A stretch of 64,000 nt of DNA from Bacteroidia bacterium (GTDB lineage: Bacteria; Bacteroidota; Bacteroidia; B-17B0; Aurantibacillaceae). Every line of letters starts with the position of its first letter. Position 1 is the stretch's first letter. Both the position numbers and the translations under genes were made by a program. The notes beneath the pieces were generated by a model that saw nothing but the letters and a program-made list of their open reading frames with translations, did no database searches and was not told the origin of the DNA. The stretch covers positions 620,001 through 684,000 of the forward strand of contig JAEUTO010000006.1 in NCBI GenBank assembly GCA_016787785.1, read 5' to 3'. Below, piece by piece: positions 36,312 through 46,427 of this stretch.

Positions 36312-38009
36312 TTATTCCTTCACTATTTTTTGTGTGGCAATAATTTTACCCTCGCTTATTAAGTTCAGAAAGTATAAACCGTTTTGGAGAAGTTGAATAT
36401 TAAATGACAAATGATCAATGTCTGTAGTTTCGCTCACTACCACCTGTCCTGTTAAGGTTACTATTTCAATTTTTAGTTTATCGGAGGTTGAGCTTGTCGA
36501 AACCACATTTAACATCCCGGAAGTTGGATTCGGATAAACAGAAATAGTATTTCTCATTGTATTTTCTATTAGTCCAATTGGTGATTGAAATATCTTAAGT
36601 ATAAAAATATCAAAAGCCCCGACAGAATTTAAATTAGCGGTTGCAGAACCCGGATCAAAATCGGCAGTTCCTTCAAACCAACCAGTTGTATAAACGTTGC
36701 CTGAAGGGTCTACAGCAAGAGAATAGGCGTAATCGCGCTGTGTACCGCCAACATTTATTGCCCAGACGTAATTACCACTACTATTTAATTTTGAAATAAA
36801 TATGTCGTAATTACCGTTTGTCGTTATACTGTTCGTTCCAACACCCGGATCAAAATCTACAGTTCCTTGAAAGTAGCCAGTAGTATAAACATTACCCGAT
36901 GGATCTGTTGTTATGCCATAAACATAATCAGTTGTTGTGCCTCCAAAACCTTTGGCCCAGATAAAATTCCCGGCAGCACTTATTTTTGAAATATAAATAT
37001 CGTTACTTCCATTAGAAGTTAAGCTAAACGAAGCTGCGCCAGGATCAAGGTCGGCGCTGCCACCAAAAGTACCGGCAGAGTATATATCGCCAGACGCATC
37101 AATTGCAATGGAGAAGCCAATATCGTTAGACGTACCTCCCATGTTTTTTGCCCACACAAAATTTCCAACGCCATCTAATTTTGAAATAAAAATATCATTA
37201 GCCCCCGCGCTGGTTAAGTTTACGGTTCCGGTTCCCGGATCAAAATCTACAGTTCCTCCAAAATATCCGGTAGTATAAACATTGCCGCTTGCATCAAGCG
37301 TAATTGCGTTGCCAACATCAAAAGTAGTGCTACCAAAATTTTTCGCCCAGGTAAAATTTCCATTGACATCCAATTTTGCAACAAAAATATCGTACAAACC
37401 GGTAGAAGTTAAATTTATTGTTCCTCCGTTTGGATCAAAATCAGACGTGCCATCAAAATAACCGGTAACGAACACATTGCCATTTGCATCAACAGCCATC
37501 GCTCTTCCAAAATCAGAAGTGACACCACCCATATTTTTTGCCCAGATAAAATTTCCCGAAGCATCATATTTTGTAACAAAAATATCTTCGTTACCATTCG
37601 AACTTACAGTTGTTGTGCCTGCACCTCCGTCGAAATCTACTGTACCTGAAAAATGTCCGGTTGTGTATACGTTACCTGAAGCATCTACTCCAATTGAATA
37701 TCCATACTCATTTAAAGTATCTCCCATGCTTTTTGCCCAAACTAAATTACCACTGGGGTCAAATTTGGTAATGAAGATATCGTCACCACCACTTGAAGTT
37801 AAAACGGTCGTTCCTGCTCCGGGATCAAAGTCAAATGCGCCCTGAAACGAACCAGTAGTATAGACATTGCCTGCGTTATCGAGTGTAATGAACTGCCCAC
37901 GCTCATTGCCGCTGCCGCCCATTTGTTTTACTGAATGAAAAGCAGGAACCTGCGCATGTAAAAATGCAAAAGCAAAAAGACAAGTTGTTGGTAGTAATAG
38001 TTTTTTCAT
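36312..38009 (-). CDS. Secreted seven-repeat beta-propeller (SBBP-like) protein with T9SS domain
   Basis: 565 residues. Signal peptide about 1-20. Residues 31 to about 477 are seven tandem repeats of 65 residues; each has the core DASGNVYTTGxFxG-x-D-FDPG, then a DIFxxKxDxxGNxxWAKxxGG end (for example GNVYTTGHFSGTVDFD). Seven blades fit a closed propeller. A linker leads to a type A T9SS sorting domain (about 490-565) with SVYPNPTSG and a final KIIATQKIVKE. It is therefore probably a surface-exposed or released binding protein. At DNA level the repeats are about 195 bp. Confidence 0.87.
   Translation of the reverse strand: MKKLLLPTTCLFAFAFLHAQVPAFHSVKQMGGSGNERGQFITLDNAGNVYTTGSFQGAFDFDPGAGTTVLTSSGGDDIFITKFDPSGNLVWAKSMGDTLNEYGYSIGVDASGNVYTTGHFSGTVDFDGGAGTTTVSSNGNEDIFVTKYDASGNFIWAKNMGGVTSDFGRAMAVDANGNVFVTGYFDGTSDFDPNGGTINLTSTGLYDIFVAKLDVNGNFTWAKNFGSTTFDVGNAITLDASGNVYTTGYFGGTVDFDPGTGTVNLTSAGANDIFISKLDGVGNFVWAKNMGGTSNDIGFSIAIDASGDIYSAGTFGGSADLDPGAASFSLTSNGSNDIYISKISAAGNFIWAKGFGGTTTDYVYGITTDPSGNVYTTGYFQGTVDFDPGVGTNSITTNGNYDIFISKLNSSGNYVWAINVGGTQRDYAYSLAVDPSGNVYTTGWFEGTADFDPGSATANLNSVGAFDIFILKIFQSPIGLIENTMRNTISVYPNPTSGMLNVVSTSSTSDKLKIEIVTLTGQVVVSETTDIDHLSFNIQLLQNGLYFLNLISEGKIIATQKIVKE
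36579..37919 (-). repeat. Seven tandem 195-bp coding repeats
   Basis: In-frame repeats of 65 codons inside the beta-propeller gene; the last is truncated to about 57 codons. Conservation is stronger at protein than at DNA level, so they have diverged, but neighbouring copies still share blocks such as GGTAACGTTTATAC-like words and could recombine. Confidence 0.75.
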
Positions 38010-38087
38010 GGTTTTTTATTTTGACCTTAGGTAAATATAATAAAAAGCTCCTTGTTTTTGATGGTTTTTCTGGTATTAAAAATAAGT

Positions 38088-39716
38088 CTAATTCTTTTTA
38101 ATGTGCTTTTCTAAATATTTATCACTTGGCAATAACGCCTTTTGTATGCGACTGGCATAATTAATTGAATCTAGTATTTCTTTTTGTTTATCATCTACTA
38201 ATTGTTTTTGCTCTTCAACTAATTTTTTTTGATTCTCAATTAACTCATTTTTATATAATAATTCTTTATTTATCTTTTGTTTTTGTCGATATCCTCTAAA
38301 AATTAGAATTGCTAAGATCAATACAATAATTAATCCTAAACTAATGGCTGTAATAATGTTGTTTTTATTTTGATTTTCTTTTTCATTGATAAGGTCTTTT
38401 TGTTGTTGTTCTGCTTTAGCTCTTTGTTTTTGTTTTTCTAACTCATTTTGAAATTTTTCGCGAATGGCGGCCTTTTTCACATCTTCACCACTCAATTGAT
38501 CGCGAAGCTTAATGTATTTTAGATAATGAAGGTGCGCTTCTTTATAGTTGTTTGAGGCCGAATCAATTCTATACGCCATTTTTTCAGCGATCATGATGTC
38601 GCTTGCAGCGCCGCTTGCAGTGATTGTGATCAGAGCTTTATCTGAATAGGTTTTTGAATTTTTTAGATCATTTATTTCATAATAATCTTTTGCCAGTGAA
38701 CTACTGGCTAACCATAATGCCAAATAATTATCCGGTATTTTTAAAGCAATATCATAGTTTTTTTGATGTTGTTCTATTGCTTTTGTATAGTTGCCTAATT
38801 GGGCGTCTACTGAGCCTAAAGCGTTTGTAATAAAGAACTTGATCCTAGAATCATTTGCTTCATCTGCTAATACGTAACCTTCATTATAAACTTTTAAAGC
38901 CTCTTTAAATTGTTGTTTTGCCTGATAAGCTTCACCTAAACTTAAATAGATCTCTGGCAATGTGTTTATTTCTTTTAATGAGCCATACCGTTCAATCGCT
39001 TTATAGTAATAATAAATTGCTTTATCATAATATTTTAACCTTGCGTACAATAAACCCATCAAATAGTAGCCTCTCGAGATTCTGCTTTTATCGCCAATTT
39101 CTTTTTCAATTAGTAAACCTTTTTCAAGATAGTCTTTTGCGCGAGCAGTGTCTCCCTGGTCGGCATATAAAAAGCCAATTTCTTTTATAAATCTTGCTAT
39201 TCCTTTTTTATAGTTAGCATTTTCCCACATGGTCAGGCCTTTCTGCAATTCCTCAAGTTGACGAATAATATTGCCATCTCTTAAATAATAGTCCGCAAAA
39301 GAAACAATTGTGTTAGTAATTCCGGAAGTATCTTTCGCTTCTTTATAACTTGCTAGCGTTTTTTCTAAATAGTTAAAGTGGTTTTTTGAACCCGATTTTT
39401 CGGTTCTTTCATAGTAAACCGCCATTATTGCGAATATCTCAGCTTTTTGCTTTGAATACTTTCTTTTTAATTCTTGATCACTAGTGTTTTTAATTAAATT
39501 TTCCGCGGTTTTTACACCTGGCTCTCCGTACTTTAAATTATCATTAAGATCGCAGGCAATACAAAGAGAAAGGTGAAGTCGGAGCCGAGTAGAATCATGC
39601 TTGGCATTTTTAAGGCATAACTCAAGTGAATCAACAATTTTATTTTGAGCAAATACATTTGTGGTTAGCATAATTATGCTAAGCAAAATAAGTGTAAGCT
39701 TGTTTTTAATTTTCAA
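38088..39716 (-). CDS. TPR sensor with signal peptide and membrane span, lacking its C-terminal output domain
   Basis: TTG at 39716 is the preferred start because it begins a signal peptide (KIKNKLTLILLSIIMLTTNVFAQ) and does not overlap the small ORF upstream; an ATG at 39785 would add 23 poor-quality residues. Multiple TPR repeats follow (motifs such as KDYLEKGLLIEKEIGDKSRISRGYYLMG), then a membrane span (ITAISLGLIIVLILAILIF), a Gln/Lys-rich coiled coil, and the linker DSINYASRIQKALLPSDKYLEKHIKKN, where it stops. In the homologue at 61685 the matching linker continues into a SpoIIE/PP2C phosphatase. Here that domain is absent, so it is probably a truncated or regulatory paralogue. Confidence 0.82.
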   Translation of the reverse strand: MKIKNKLTLILLSIIMLTTNVFAQNKIVDSLELCLKNAKHDSTRLRLHLSLCIACDLNDNLKYGEPGVKTAENLIKNTSDQELKRKYSKQKAEIFAIMAVYYERTEKSGSKNHFNYLEKTLASYKEAKDTSGITNTIVSFADYYLRDGNIIRQLEELQKGLTMWENANYKKGIARFIKEIGFLYADQGDTARAKDYLEKGLLIEKEIGDKSRISRGYYLMGLLYARLKYYDKAIYYYYKAIERYGSLKEINTLPEIYLSLGEAYQAKQQFKEALKVYNEGYVLADEANDSRIKFFITNALGSVDAQLGNYTKAIEQHQKNYDIALKIPDNYLALWLASSSLAKDYYEINDLKNSKTYSDKALITITASGAASDIMIAEKMAYRIDSASNNYKEAHLHYLKYIKLRDQLSGEDVKKAAIREKFQNELEKQKQRAKAEQQQKDLINEKENQNKNNIITAISLGLIIVLILAILIFRGYRQKQKINKELLYKNELIENQKKLVEEQKQLVDDKQKEILDSINYASRIQKALLPSDKYLEKHIKKN

Positions 39717-39730
39717 AATAAATATCTTTA

Positions 39731-39865
39731 TTACATATAACCACCCATTTGGGTCTTTATTTTCTTTTTTCGTCTTCCACCACAATCTTTACGTGTTTTG
39801 CAGGATTCGGCTATGAGGCTGAAGAGGATTAAAAAAATAACCAGGTATTTACTTAGATGTCTCAT
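39731..39865 (-). CDS. 44-residue lipoprotein-like small ORF
   Basis: ATG at 39865, stop TAA at 39731-39733. The product begins with a basic/hydrophobic signal (MRHLSKYLVIFLILFSLIAE) followed by SCKTRKDCGGRRKKK and ends GGYM; the Cys at residue 22 could be lipidated, although the lipobox is loose. It lies just downstream of the aconitase terminator and 14 bp before the TPR gene's TTG. Length alone cannot prove it, but signal plus Cys/Lys-rich tail is a common small-lipoprotein form. Confidence 0.5.
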   Translation of the reverse strand: MRHLSKYLVIFLILFSLIAESCKTRKDCGGRRKKKIKTQMGGYM

Positions 39866-39880
39866 TTTATAAATTTAATA

Positions 39881-39908
39881 AAAAAAGCCCCACATTTCTG
39901 AGAGGCTT
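39881..39908 (-). terminator. Rho-independent terminator of aconitase
   Basis: On the minus strand AAGCCTC pairs with GGGGCTT (one G-T pair) around a TCAGAAATGT loop, followed by a run of T. It lies about 20 bp after the aconitase stop. Confidence 0.7.
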
Positions 39909-39927
39909 CTTAATTATTTCGGATAAA

Positions 39928-42195
39928 TTAAGCTTTTACATTCGCTCTAATGATATTTAAAGCGCCACCTGCTTTAAACCACTCAATTTGCTGAGCGTTA
40001 TAAGTATGGTTTGCTTTAATTTCTTCTGAACTTCCATCCGCATGGTTTAACACAACGGTTAGTGGTTTGCCGGGAGCAAATTCAGTTAAACCTAAAATAT
40101 CAATGGTATCATTTTCCTGGATCTTATCGTAATCTGCTTTATTGGCAAATGTTAAACCTAACATACCTTGTTTCTTTAAATTTGTTTCGTGAATACGTGC
40201 AAATGATTTTACCAATACAGCGCGTACTCCCAGATGACGAGGCTCCATTGCTGCATGCTCACGCGATGATCCTTCACCATAATTCTCATCACCAACAACA
40301 ATAGATCCAATACCTTTTGATTTGTAATCGCGTTGTACTTTTGGTACCGAATCGTAAGCACCCGTTAATTGATTTTTTACTGTGTCTGTTTTTTCGTTAA
40401 AGAAGTTTACAGCACCTATTAACATGTTGTTTGAAATATTATCTAAGTGTCCGCGGAACTTTAACCATGGGCCGGCCATACTAATATGATCGGTAGTACA
40501 TTTCCCTTTTGCTTTAATTAATAATTTTAAGCCTTTAAGGTTTACACCCTCCCAAGCTGCAAAAGGATCTAATAATTGTAAACGATCGCTCGTAGGAGAA
40601 ACGTTTACACTTACTTTGCTTCCGTCAGCTGCCGGAGCCTGATAACCCGGATCATCAACTGCAAAACCTTTGGTTGGTAATTCATCACCGCTTGGCGCAT
40701 CTAATTTTACTTTCTCGCCTTTTTCGTTCGTTAAATAATCAGTTAAAGGATTAAAAGTTAAATCGCCCGCAATTGCCATTGCTGTTACAATTTCAGGTGA
40801 GGCAACAAATGCATACGTGTTTGGATTTCCATCGGCACGTTTTGCAAAGTTCCTGTTAAATGAATGAATAATAGTATTCTTCTCTTGTTTCTCAGAACCC
40901 ATCCTGTCCCACATGCCAATACAAGGTCCGCAAGCGTTAGTAAATACTTTCGCACCTATCTGATCGAACACATCTAAAAATCCGTCACGTTTAATTGTGA
41001 AGCGAATTTGTTCCGATCCCGGATTAATTAAATATTCTGATTTTGATTTTAAATTTTTTGTAGAAACCTGTTTTGCCAAACTAACAGCTCGTGAAATATC
41101 TTCGTAAGAAGAGTTGGTACATGAACCCAATAAACCTACCGAAATTTTTGTTGGCCATCCGTTTGCTAAAGCAGCTTCTTTTAATTTTGAAATCGGCGTT
41201 GCAAGATCCGGCGTAAATGGTCCGTTAACATGCGGCTCTAATTCTGATAAATTAATTTCAATTACCTGATCAAAATATTTTTCAGGATTTGCATATACTT
41301 CTTTATCTGCGGTTAAATGTTCTTTTACTGTATCAGCTAAAGCAGCAACATCAGCGCGGCCTGTAGCTTTTAAATAACGGCTCATGCTATCATCGTAACC
41401 AAAAGTAGACGTGGTTGCACCAATTTCTGCACCCATGTTACAAATAGTTCCTTTACCGGTACAACTCATTGAGGTTGCGCCTTCACCAAAATACTCAACT
41501 ACCGCATCAGTACCACCTTTTACAGTTAAGATACCTGCTACTTTTAAGATAACATCTTTTGGAGCAGTCCATCCACTTAATTTACCGGTTAACTTAACAC
41601 CAATTAATTTTGGCATTTTTAATTCCCATGCTAAGCCAGCCATTACATCGCAAGCATCCGCGCCACCAACACCAATAGCAATCATCCCTAAACCACCGGC
41701 GTTAACCGTGTGCGAGTCGGTACCAATCATCATTCCACCGGGGAAAGCATAATTCTCTAATACCACCTGATGAATGATACCAGCACCCGGTTTCCAAAAG
41801 CCAATACCATATTTATTGGCTACCGAACCTAAAAAATCAAATACTTCTTTACTTTCTTTATTCGCAAAGGCAAGATCCTCATTAGCACCATTTTTAGCAG
41901 TAATTAAGTGATCGCAATGCACTGTTGAAGGCACAGCCACTTTAGGGCGACCCGATTGCATAAATTGTAACAAGGCCATTTGAGCCGTTGCATCCTGCAT
42001 GGCTACTCTGTCCGGAGAAAAATCCACATACGATCTGCCTCTTTCAAAATTATCCGACTTTTGATCCGCATGTAAATGTGAATACAATATTTTTTCAGTA
42101 AGTGTAAGAGGACGGCCAATTAATTTACGGGCTGCTTCTACTTTTGATGGAAGGTTCTTATAAACTTCCTTGATCATTTCAATGTCAAATGCCAT
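39928..42195 (-). CDS. Aconitate hydratase
   Basis: 755 residues, TCA-cycle isomerisation of citrate and isocitrate, with a [4Fe-4S] cluster. Cluster ligands are Cys359 in [10 protein letters not shown], and Cys422 and Cys425 in ACGPCIGMW. It resembles the mitochondrial-type enzymes ([15 protein letters not shown] at 156-170; [10 protein letters not shown] near the C-terminus). It stands alone, with its own terminator and a 160-bp upstream gap. Confidence 0.95.
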   Translation of the reverse strand: MAFDIEMIKEVYKNLPSKVEAARKLIGRPLTLTEKILYSHLHADQKSDNFERGRSYVDFSPDRVAMQDATAQMALLQFMQSGRPKVAVPSTVHCDHLITAKNGANEDLAFANKESKEVFDFLGSVANKYGIGFWKPGAGIIHQVVLENYAFPGGMMIGTDSHTVNAGGLGMIAIGVGGADACDVMAGLAWELKMPKLIGVKLTGKLSGWTAPKDVILKVAGILTVKGGTDAVVEYFGEGATSMSCTGKGTICNMGAEIGATTSTFGYDDSMSRYLKATGRADVAALADTVKEHLTADKEVYANPEKYFDQVIEINLSELEPHVNGPFTPDLATPISKLKEAALANGWPTKISVGLLGSCTNSSYEDISRAVSLAKQVSTKNLKSKSEYLINPGSEQIRFTIKRDGFLDVFDQIGAKVFTNACGPCIGMWDRMGSEKQEKNTIIHSFNRNFAKRADGNPNTYAFVASPEIVTAMAIAGDLTFNPLTDYLTNEKGEKVKLDAPSGDELPTKGFAVDDPGYQAPAADGSKVSVNVSPTSDRLQLLDPFAAWEGVNLKGLKLLIKAKGKCTTDHISMAGPWLKFRGHLDNISNNMLIGAVNFFNEKTDTVKNQLTGAYDSVPKVQRDYKSKGIGSIVVGDENYGEGSSREHAAMEPRHLGVRAVLVKSFARIHETNLKKQGMLGLTFANKADYDKIQENDTIDILGLTEFAPGKPLTVVLNHADGSSEEIKANHTYNAQQIEWFKAGGALNIIRANVKA

Positions 42196-42358
42196 AGTAT
42201 AGGTTGTTGATGTTTGTAAAATTAAAAATAGACTTCTAAGGTAAATATTAATTAGGAATTTTAAAAGATAAAGAGGCGAAATATTTTTATTCTGCTCAAT
42301 GCCCTACTATTATTGAGTTTTGGAGGGGCATACCAAAGTTAAAAAGTACAAATTTTTA

Positions 42359-43138
42359 TTATTTCAGTACTTTATCAACGCCCAATCCAAATAAAGAGAA
42401 ATCGTATTTTACCGGATCTTTCGGATCAAATTGTCTTAAAACAGAAGTGATTTCTTCTACTGCCTGCCAATCGTTTTGACTACGTTTTAATAAACCCAAA
42501 GTGCGACTCACGTTACCCGTATGCACATCCAACGGAAGACAAAGGTCTTTTGCGCGGATGTTCTTCCAAATGCCAAAATCTACACCTTTTTTATCATCGC
42601 GCACCATCCATCGCAAGAACATACATATTCTTTTAGCACTTGATTTTTGCATCGGGTTCGAAATATGTTTTTCCGATCGAGAAAGATGCGTTGTATCTAA
42701 AAATAAATTCCTGAAACTTACAATGTTGTATTTTAAATTTTGATCTGTTGGTGCTATCTTATTTTCAAAAGCACCTTCCAAACCGTTATGTTTAGTGTAA
42801 ATGTTTTTTAACGACTGTAAAAAGAAAACACAGTCTTTACCATTAAAAGTGCGGTGCACAAATTTTTCAAATGGTTTTAATTCTTTTTTTGAATGCTCTA
42901 AAATAAATGCGTGGGGTGAATTATCCATCCAGGTCATTAATTTTGTAGCGTTATTTATGATGGACTTGCGATTGCCCCAGGCTATAGTAGCAGAAAGAAA
43001 AGCAGCGATCTCGATATCTTCTTTTTTTGTGAATTGATGAGGAATGCAGATGGGGTCGTTTTCAATAAATGAGCGATTATTATATTTTATATAACTCTCA
43101 TTTAAAAGGTCTAAAATTTCTTGTTTTATTTTTATCAC
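42359..43138 (-). CDS. TIGR02757 family protein
   Basis: 259 residues from a GTG start. The TIGR02757 (DUF2400) pattern is clear: YIKYNNRSFIENDPICIPHQF near the start, IEIAAFLSATIAWGNRKSIINNA, then FLRWMVRDDKKGVDFGIW and LCLPLDVHTGNVSRTLGLLKRSQNDWQAVEEIT. It resembles the helix-hairpin-helix glycosylase fold in layout. Biochemical function is not established. Confidence 0.88.
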   Translation of the reverse strand: MIKIKQEILDLLNESYIKYNNRSFIENDPICIPHQFTKKEDIEIAAFLSATIAWGNRKSIINNATKLMTWMDNSPHAFILEHSKKELKPFEKFVHRTFNGKDCVFFLQSLKNIYTKHNGLEGAFENKIAPTDQNLKYNIVSFRNLFLDTTHLSRSEKHISNPMQKSSAKRICMFLRWMVRDDKKGVDFGIWKNIRAKDLCLPLDVHTGNVSRTLGLLKRSQNDWQAVEEITSVLRQFDPKDPVKYDFSLFGLGVDKVLK

Positions 43139-43165
43139 GCTTCCCTAATTCCTGTTATCTACGCA

Positions 43166-44428
43166 CTATTGTAATTGATTAATATCCATTTTTTTTAATT
43201 TGGGATTTATTCTGTCAATACCAAGTACAACAAGTATTGTCATTGTGCCGCCAAAAATAATAGAGGGTACAAGCCCCATTAGTTTGGCTGCAAATCCACT
43301 TTCAAAGGCCCCAATTTCGTTACTACTGCCAATAAAAATATTATTTATTGCTGCTACTCTTCCGCGCATATTGTCCGGTGTCATCAATTGTAAAATGCTG
43401 TGACGAACAACTACACTCACGTTGTCAAAGGCTCCGGTCATAAACAACATACCGCAGGCAAGCCAGTAATTGGTGCTAATTGCAAACAAAATTGTAAACA
43501 CACCAAAAGCAATAACCGACCACAACAGGGCTATACCGGCTTTTTTTGCGGGCGGATATGCCACCATGATCAATGCAGATACAATGGCGCCAATAGCAGG
43601 AGAGGTTCTTAAAAGACCGTATGCTTCTGGACCCATATGTAAAACCTTGTCGGTAAATGCAGGAATTAAAGCTACTGCGCCACCAAACAAAACGGCAAAT
43701 AAGTCAAGTGAAATAGCACTTAAAACCATTTTTTTCTCAAACACAAATTTCAGTCCTAGTTTCATGCTTTCAAAAACACGCTCTTTTTTTTCGCGGTTTT
43801 GAGGCGCGCCATCGTTCTTAATTTGCCAGATAAAAAATAAAGCAAATAAAAAGAAAACTACTTCAGTTGCATGGCAGAAGCTGGCGTTTAATTTATTATT
43901 GTAACCATATATAATTCCAGCTAATACGGGGCCTAAAATTGCACCGGTGTGCCATGCCGTGCTATTCCAGGTGGCCGAATGTGTATAGTATTTACGGGGC
44001 ACTATCTGGCTCATAAAAGGATTGGTAACTGCACCTAAAAAAGCCCGTATAATTCCAAAAAGAAATACGATTACAAAAAGGGCGGTCATTCCCATATTTT
44101 TAAGTAAAGAAATTAAGGGTTCTGAGTTAAGGAAAAGAAACAAAGCGCCTGTCATTAACAAAATGGTACAAATAATAATGATCTTCTTTTTATGAACAAT
44201 ATCGGCCACATGGCCGCTAAAGAGGGAGGTAATTATAAAGGGAATAGCTTCTGTTAAGCCAATTAAACCAAGGTAGATCTCTTCTTTTGAATGTTCGTAG
44301 TAGATCTGCAGATAAATGGTACTAAACTGCATTTGGATGGCCAATGTTAAAAACAGCCTTACTAAAATAAATAGCCTGAATTCCTTTATTTTAAATATCT
44401 CTACAGATTCCGATTTTGCCAGTGCCAT
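43166..44428 (-). CDS. MFS transporter (MFS_3 / EntS-like)
   Basis: 420 residues from the ATG at 44428; a TTG at 44440 is an alternative adding four residues. About twelve hydrophobic spans, with FSGHVADIVHKKKIIIICT as the loop 2-3 motif and FLGAVTNPFMSQIVPRKYYTHSATWNS as expected for the enterobactin-exporter-like branch. Probably exports a small molecule; substrate unknown. It is divergent from radC. Confidence 0.88.
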   Translation of the reverse strand: MALAKSESVEIFKIKEFRLFILVRLFLTLAIQMQFSTIYLQIYYEHSKEEIYLGLIGLTEAIPFIITSLFSGHVADIVHKKKIIIICTILLMTGALFLFLNSEPLISLLKNMGMTALFVIVFLFGIIRAFLGAVTNPFMSQIVPRKYYTHSATWNSTAWHTGAILGPVLAGIIYGYNNKLNASFCHATEVVFFLFALFFIWQIKNDGAPQNREKKERVFESMKLGLKFVFEKKMVLSAISLDLFAVLFGGAVALIPAFTDKVLHMGPEAYGLLRTSPAIGAIVSALIMVAYPPAKKAGIALLWSVIAFGVFTILFAISTNYWLACGMLFMTGAFDNVSVVVRHSILQLMTPDNMRGRVAAINNIFIGSSNEIGAFESGFAAKLMGLVPSIIFGGTMTILVVLGIDRINPKLKKMDINQLQ

Positions 44429-44514
44429 ATATTTGTTCAAAATTAGTGAAGAATTTTAACAGTTTCTAATAATTGGGCTTTGTAATGGGAATCAATTTTG
44501 TATTTTAGCGTGCC

Positions 44515-45213
44515 GTGGAAAACAGCGTTAAACACTTAACCATTAAATCGTTATCGGAAGATGATCGCCCAAGAGAAAAATTGGCGACACTTGGCCGCCA
44601 AAATTTGAGCGATGCCGAGTTAATAGCAATTATTTTGGGCTCCGGAAATAAAAACGAAACCGCAGTGCAATTAGCACAGCGCATGCTGTCTGAGAATAAA
44701 AATAATATTAATCAGTTGGCAAAGCTGAGTTTGGCCGAACTAAAAAAGTTTAAAGGAGTAGGAGAAGCAAAAGCGATTACTATTGCCGCAGCCTTTGAGC
44801 TTGCAAGAAGAAGAACTGATATAGATACGCTTCAAAAAGTTAAGATAACTTCCAGCGCAGTAGCATACCAGATCTTGCAAAAACGTTTAAGCGATCTGCC
44901 TCACGAAGAATTTTGGGTACTGATATTGAACAGGGCTAATCAGGTTATTAAAGAAGAGAATTTAAGTAAAGGCGGCATATCCGGCACTGTTGTAGATATA
45001 AGATTGATATGCAAAGCAGCAATTGAGAACAATGCCAGCGGAATAGTTATTGCGCATAATCATCCAAGCGGCCAGTTAACGCCAAGCCAGCAGGATAAAA
45101 GTATTACAAATAAATTAAAAGAAGCATTAAAAACCTTTGAGATACCATTGTTAGATCATTTAATAATTGGAGATCAGAAGTATTTAAGTTTTGCAGACGA
45201 AGGGTTACTTTAG
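44515..45213 (+). CDS. radC: RadC family JAB-domain protein
   Basis: 232 residues from a GTG start. Helix-hairpin-helix region about 64-95 (LAELKKFKGVGEAKAITI) and a JAMM/MPN metalloprotease-like motif H-x-H-x7-S-x2-D: His181, His183, Ser191, Asp194 in HNHPSGQLTPSQQD. Annotated as DNA repair in many genomes, but the enzymatic role is not established. TTTG (44479-44482) and TATTTTAG (44501-44508) just upstream could be its promoter. Confidence 0.92.
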   Translation: MENSVKHLTIKSLSEDDRPREKLATLGRQNLSDAELIAIILGSGNKNETAVQLAQRMLSENKNNINQLAKLSLAELKKFKGVGEAKAITIAAAFELARRRTDIDTLQKVKITSSAVAYQILQKRLSDLPHEEFWVLILNRANQVIKEENLSKGGISGTVVDIRLICKAAIENNASGIVIAHNHPSGQLTPSQQDKSITNKLKEALKTFEIPLLDHLIIGDQKYLSFADEGLL

Positions 45214-45274
45214 TTGATAAACGACATATGATAGAAAACGCAAGATAAATTGCGCTTAAGAATTTAAAGAATAG

Positions 45275-46423
45275 ATGATAAAGATAGTTACAATCATTGG
45301 TGCCAGGCCTCAGATCATTAAAGCAGCGGCTTTAAGCCGCGCAATAAAAAATAAATATACAGGGCAGATAAAAGAAATTATCGTTCATACGGGGCAACAT
45401 TACGATGCAAATATGAGCCAGATATTTTTTGACGAACTTGGAATCCCTATGCCCGACTATAATTTAAATGTTGGCAGTGGCGGGCATGGAACGCAAACTG
45501 CAACAATGATCACTGGTATTGAAGAAATTTTATTAAAAGAAAAACCCAATGGTATTGTATTGTATGGCGATACAAATTCAACATTAGCGGGCGCATTAGC
45601 AGCAATAAAAATTCATGTGCCAACAATACATATTGAAGCAGGATTACGTTCTTACAATAAGGCAATGCCCGAAGAGATCAACCGCATTATGTGCGATCAT
45701 GTAAGTACTTTTTTATTCTCGCCAACAAAAACCGGAGTAACTAATTTAATAAAAGAAGGATTTAATGTGCGTAATATTCCACCATTCAATGCCAATAATC
45801 CAAAGGTGTATCACTGTGGTGATGTAATGTATGATAATAGTCTTTATTTTAGCGAAGTTGCTGAAAGTAAGACAACCATTCTTGAGAAATTAAAACTTAA
45901 AAAAAATAATTTTATTTTAGCAACCATTCATCGTAATAATAATACCGATGAGCCAAAACGCTTAAACGCGCTGTTTAAAACTCTAAATGATATTTCTAAA
46001 GAAAATAAGTTAGATGTTGTTTTGCCACTGCACCCAAGAACGGCAAAATTATTAGAAACGAATCTTAAAAGTGAATTATACGCTGATGTAAAGGCAAACA
46101 ACCAATTTAAAATTACAGAACCCGCATCGTTTTTAGAAATGGTGGCCCTTGAAAAGAATTGCAAATTAGTTATGACAGATAGTGGTGGCGTGCAAAAAGA
46201 AGCATTTTATTTTGAGAAGACCTGCATTATTCTACGTCCAGAAACAGAGTGGGTGGAGTTGGTAGAGAATGATGTGGCTATTGTTGCCGATGCGAATGAA
46301 GAAAAGATCAAAAAAGCTTTTGATGTATTGAGCACGAAGAAAGATCTTAAATTTCCTAAGCTTTATGGCGACGGACATGCAGCTGAATTTATCTGCGGAG
46401 AAATAATTAAATACATATTATAA
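45275..46423 (+). CDS. wecB: UDP-N-acetylglucosamine 2-epimerase (non-hydrolysing)
   Basis: 382 residues. Interconverts UDP-GlcNAc and UDP-ManNAc. TIIGARPQIIKAA and HTGQHYDANMSQIFFDELGI at the N-terminus, YGDTNSTLAGALAA, HIEAGLRSYNKAMPEEINR and TDSGGVQKEAFYFEKTCIILRPETEWVELVE define the family and active site. It could supply UDP-ManNAc to the surface glycan, although it lies 22 kb from that locus. Confidence 0.93.
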   Translation: MIKIVTIIGARPQIIKAAALSRAIKNKYTGQIKEIIVHTGQHYDANMSQIFFDELGIPMPDYNLNVGSGGHGTQTATMITGIEEILLKEKPNGIVLYGDTNSTLAGALAAIKIHVPTIHIEAGLRSYNKAMPEEINRIMCDHVSTFLFSPTKTGVTNLIKEGFNVRNIPPFNANNPKVYHCGDVMYDNSLYFSEVAESKTTILEKLKLKKNNFILATIHRNNNTDEPKRLNALFKTLNDISKENKLDVVLPLHPRTAKLLETNLKSELYADVKANNQFKITEPASFLEMVALEKNCKLVMTDSGGVQKEAFYFEKTCIILRPETEWVELVENDVAIVADANEEKIKKAFDVLSTKKDLKFPKLYGDGHAAEFICGEIIKYIL

Positions 46424-46427
46424 ATTT

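Noticed and set aside
37477-37845. 122-codon plus-strand ORF opposite the beta-propeller gene
   Set aside because: Repeats on its sequence follow the antisense of the 65-residue repeats; no start context or family motif.
41411-41752. 113-codon plus-strand ORF inside aconitase
   Set aside because: Antisense shadow of a conserved enzyme.
42299-42330. Inverted repeat ATGCCC/GGGCAT after the TIGR02757 gene
   Set aside because: Only 6 bp with a 20-nt loop and no T run; too weak to call a terminator.
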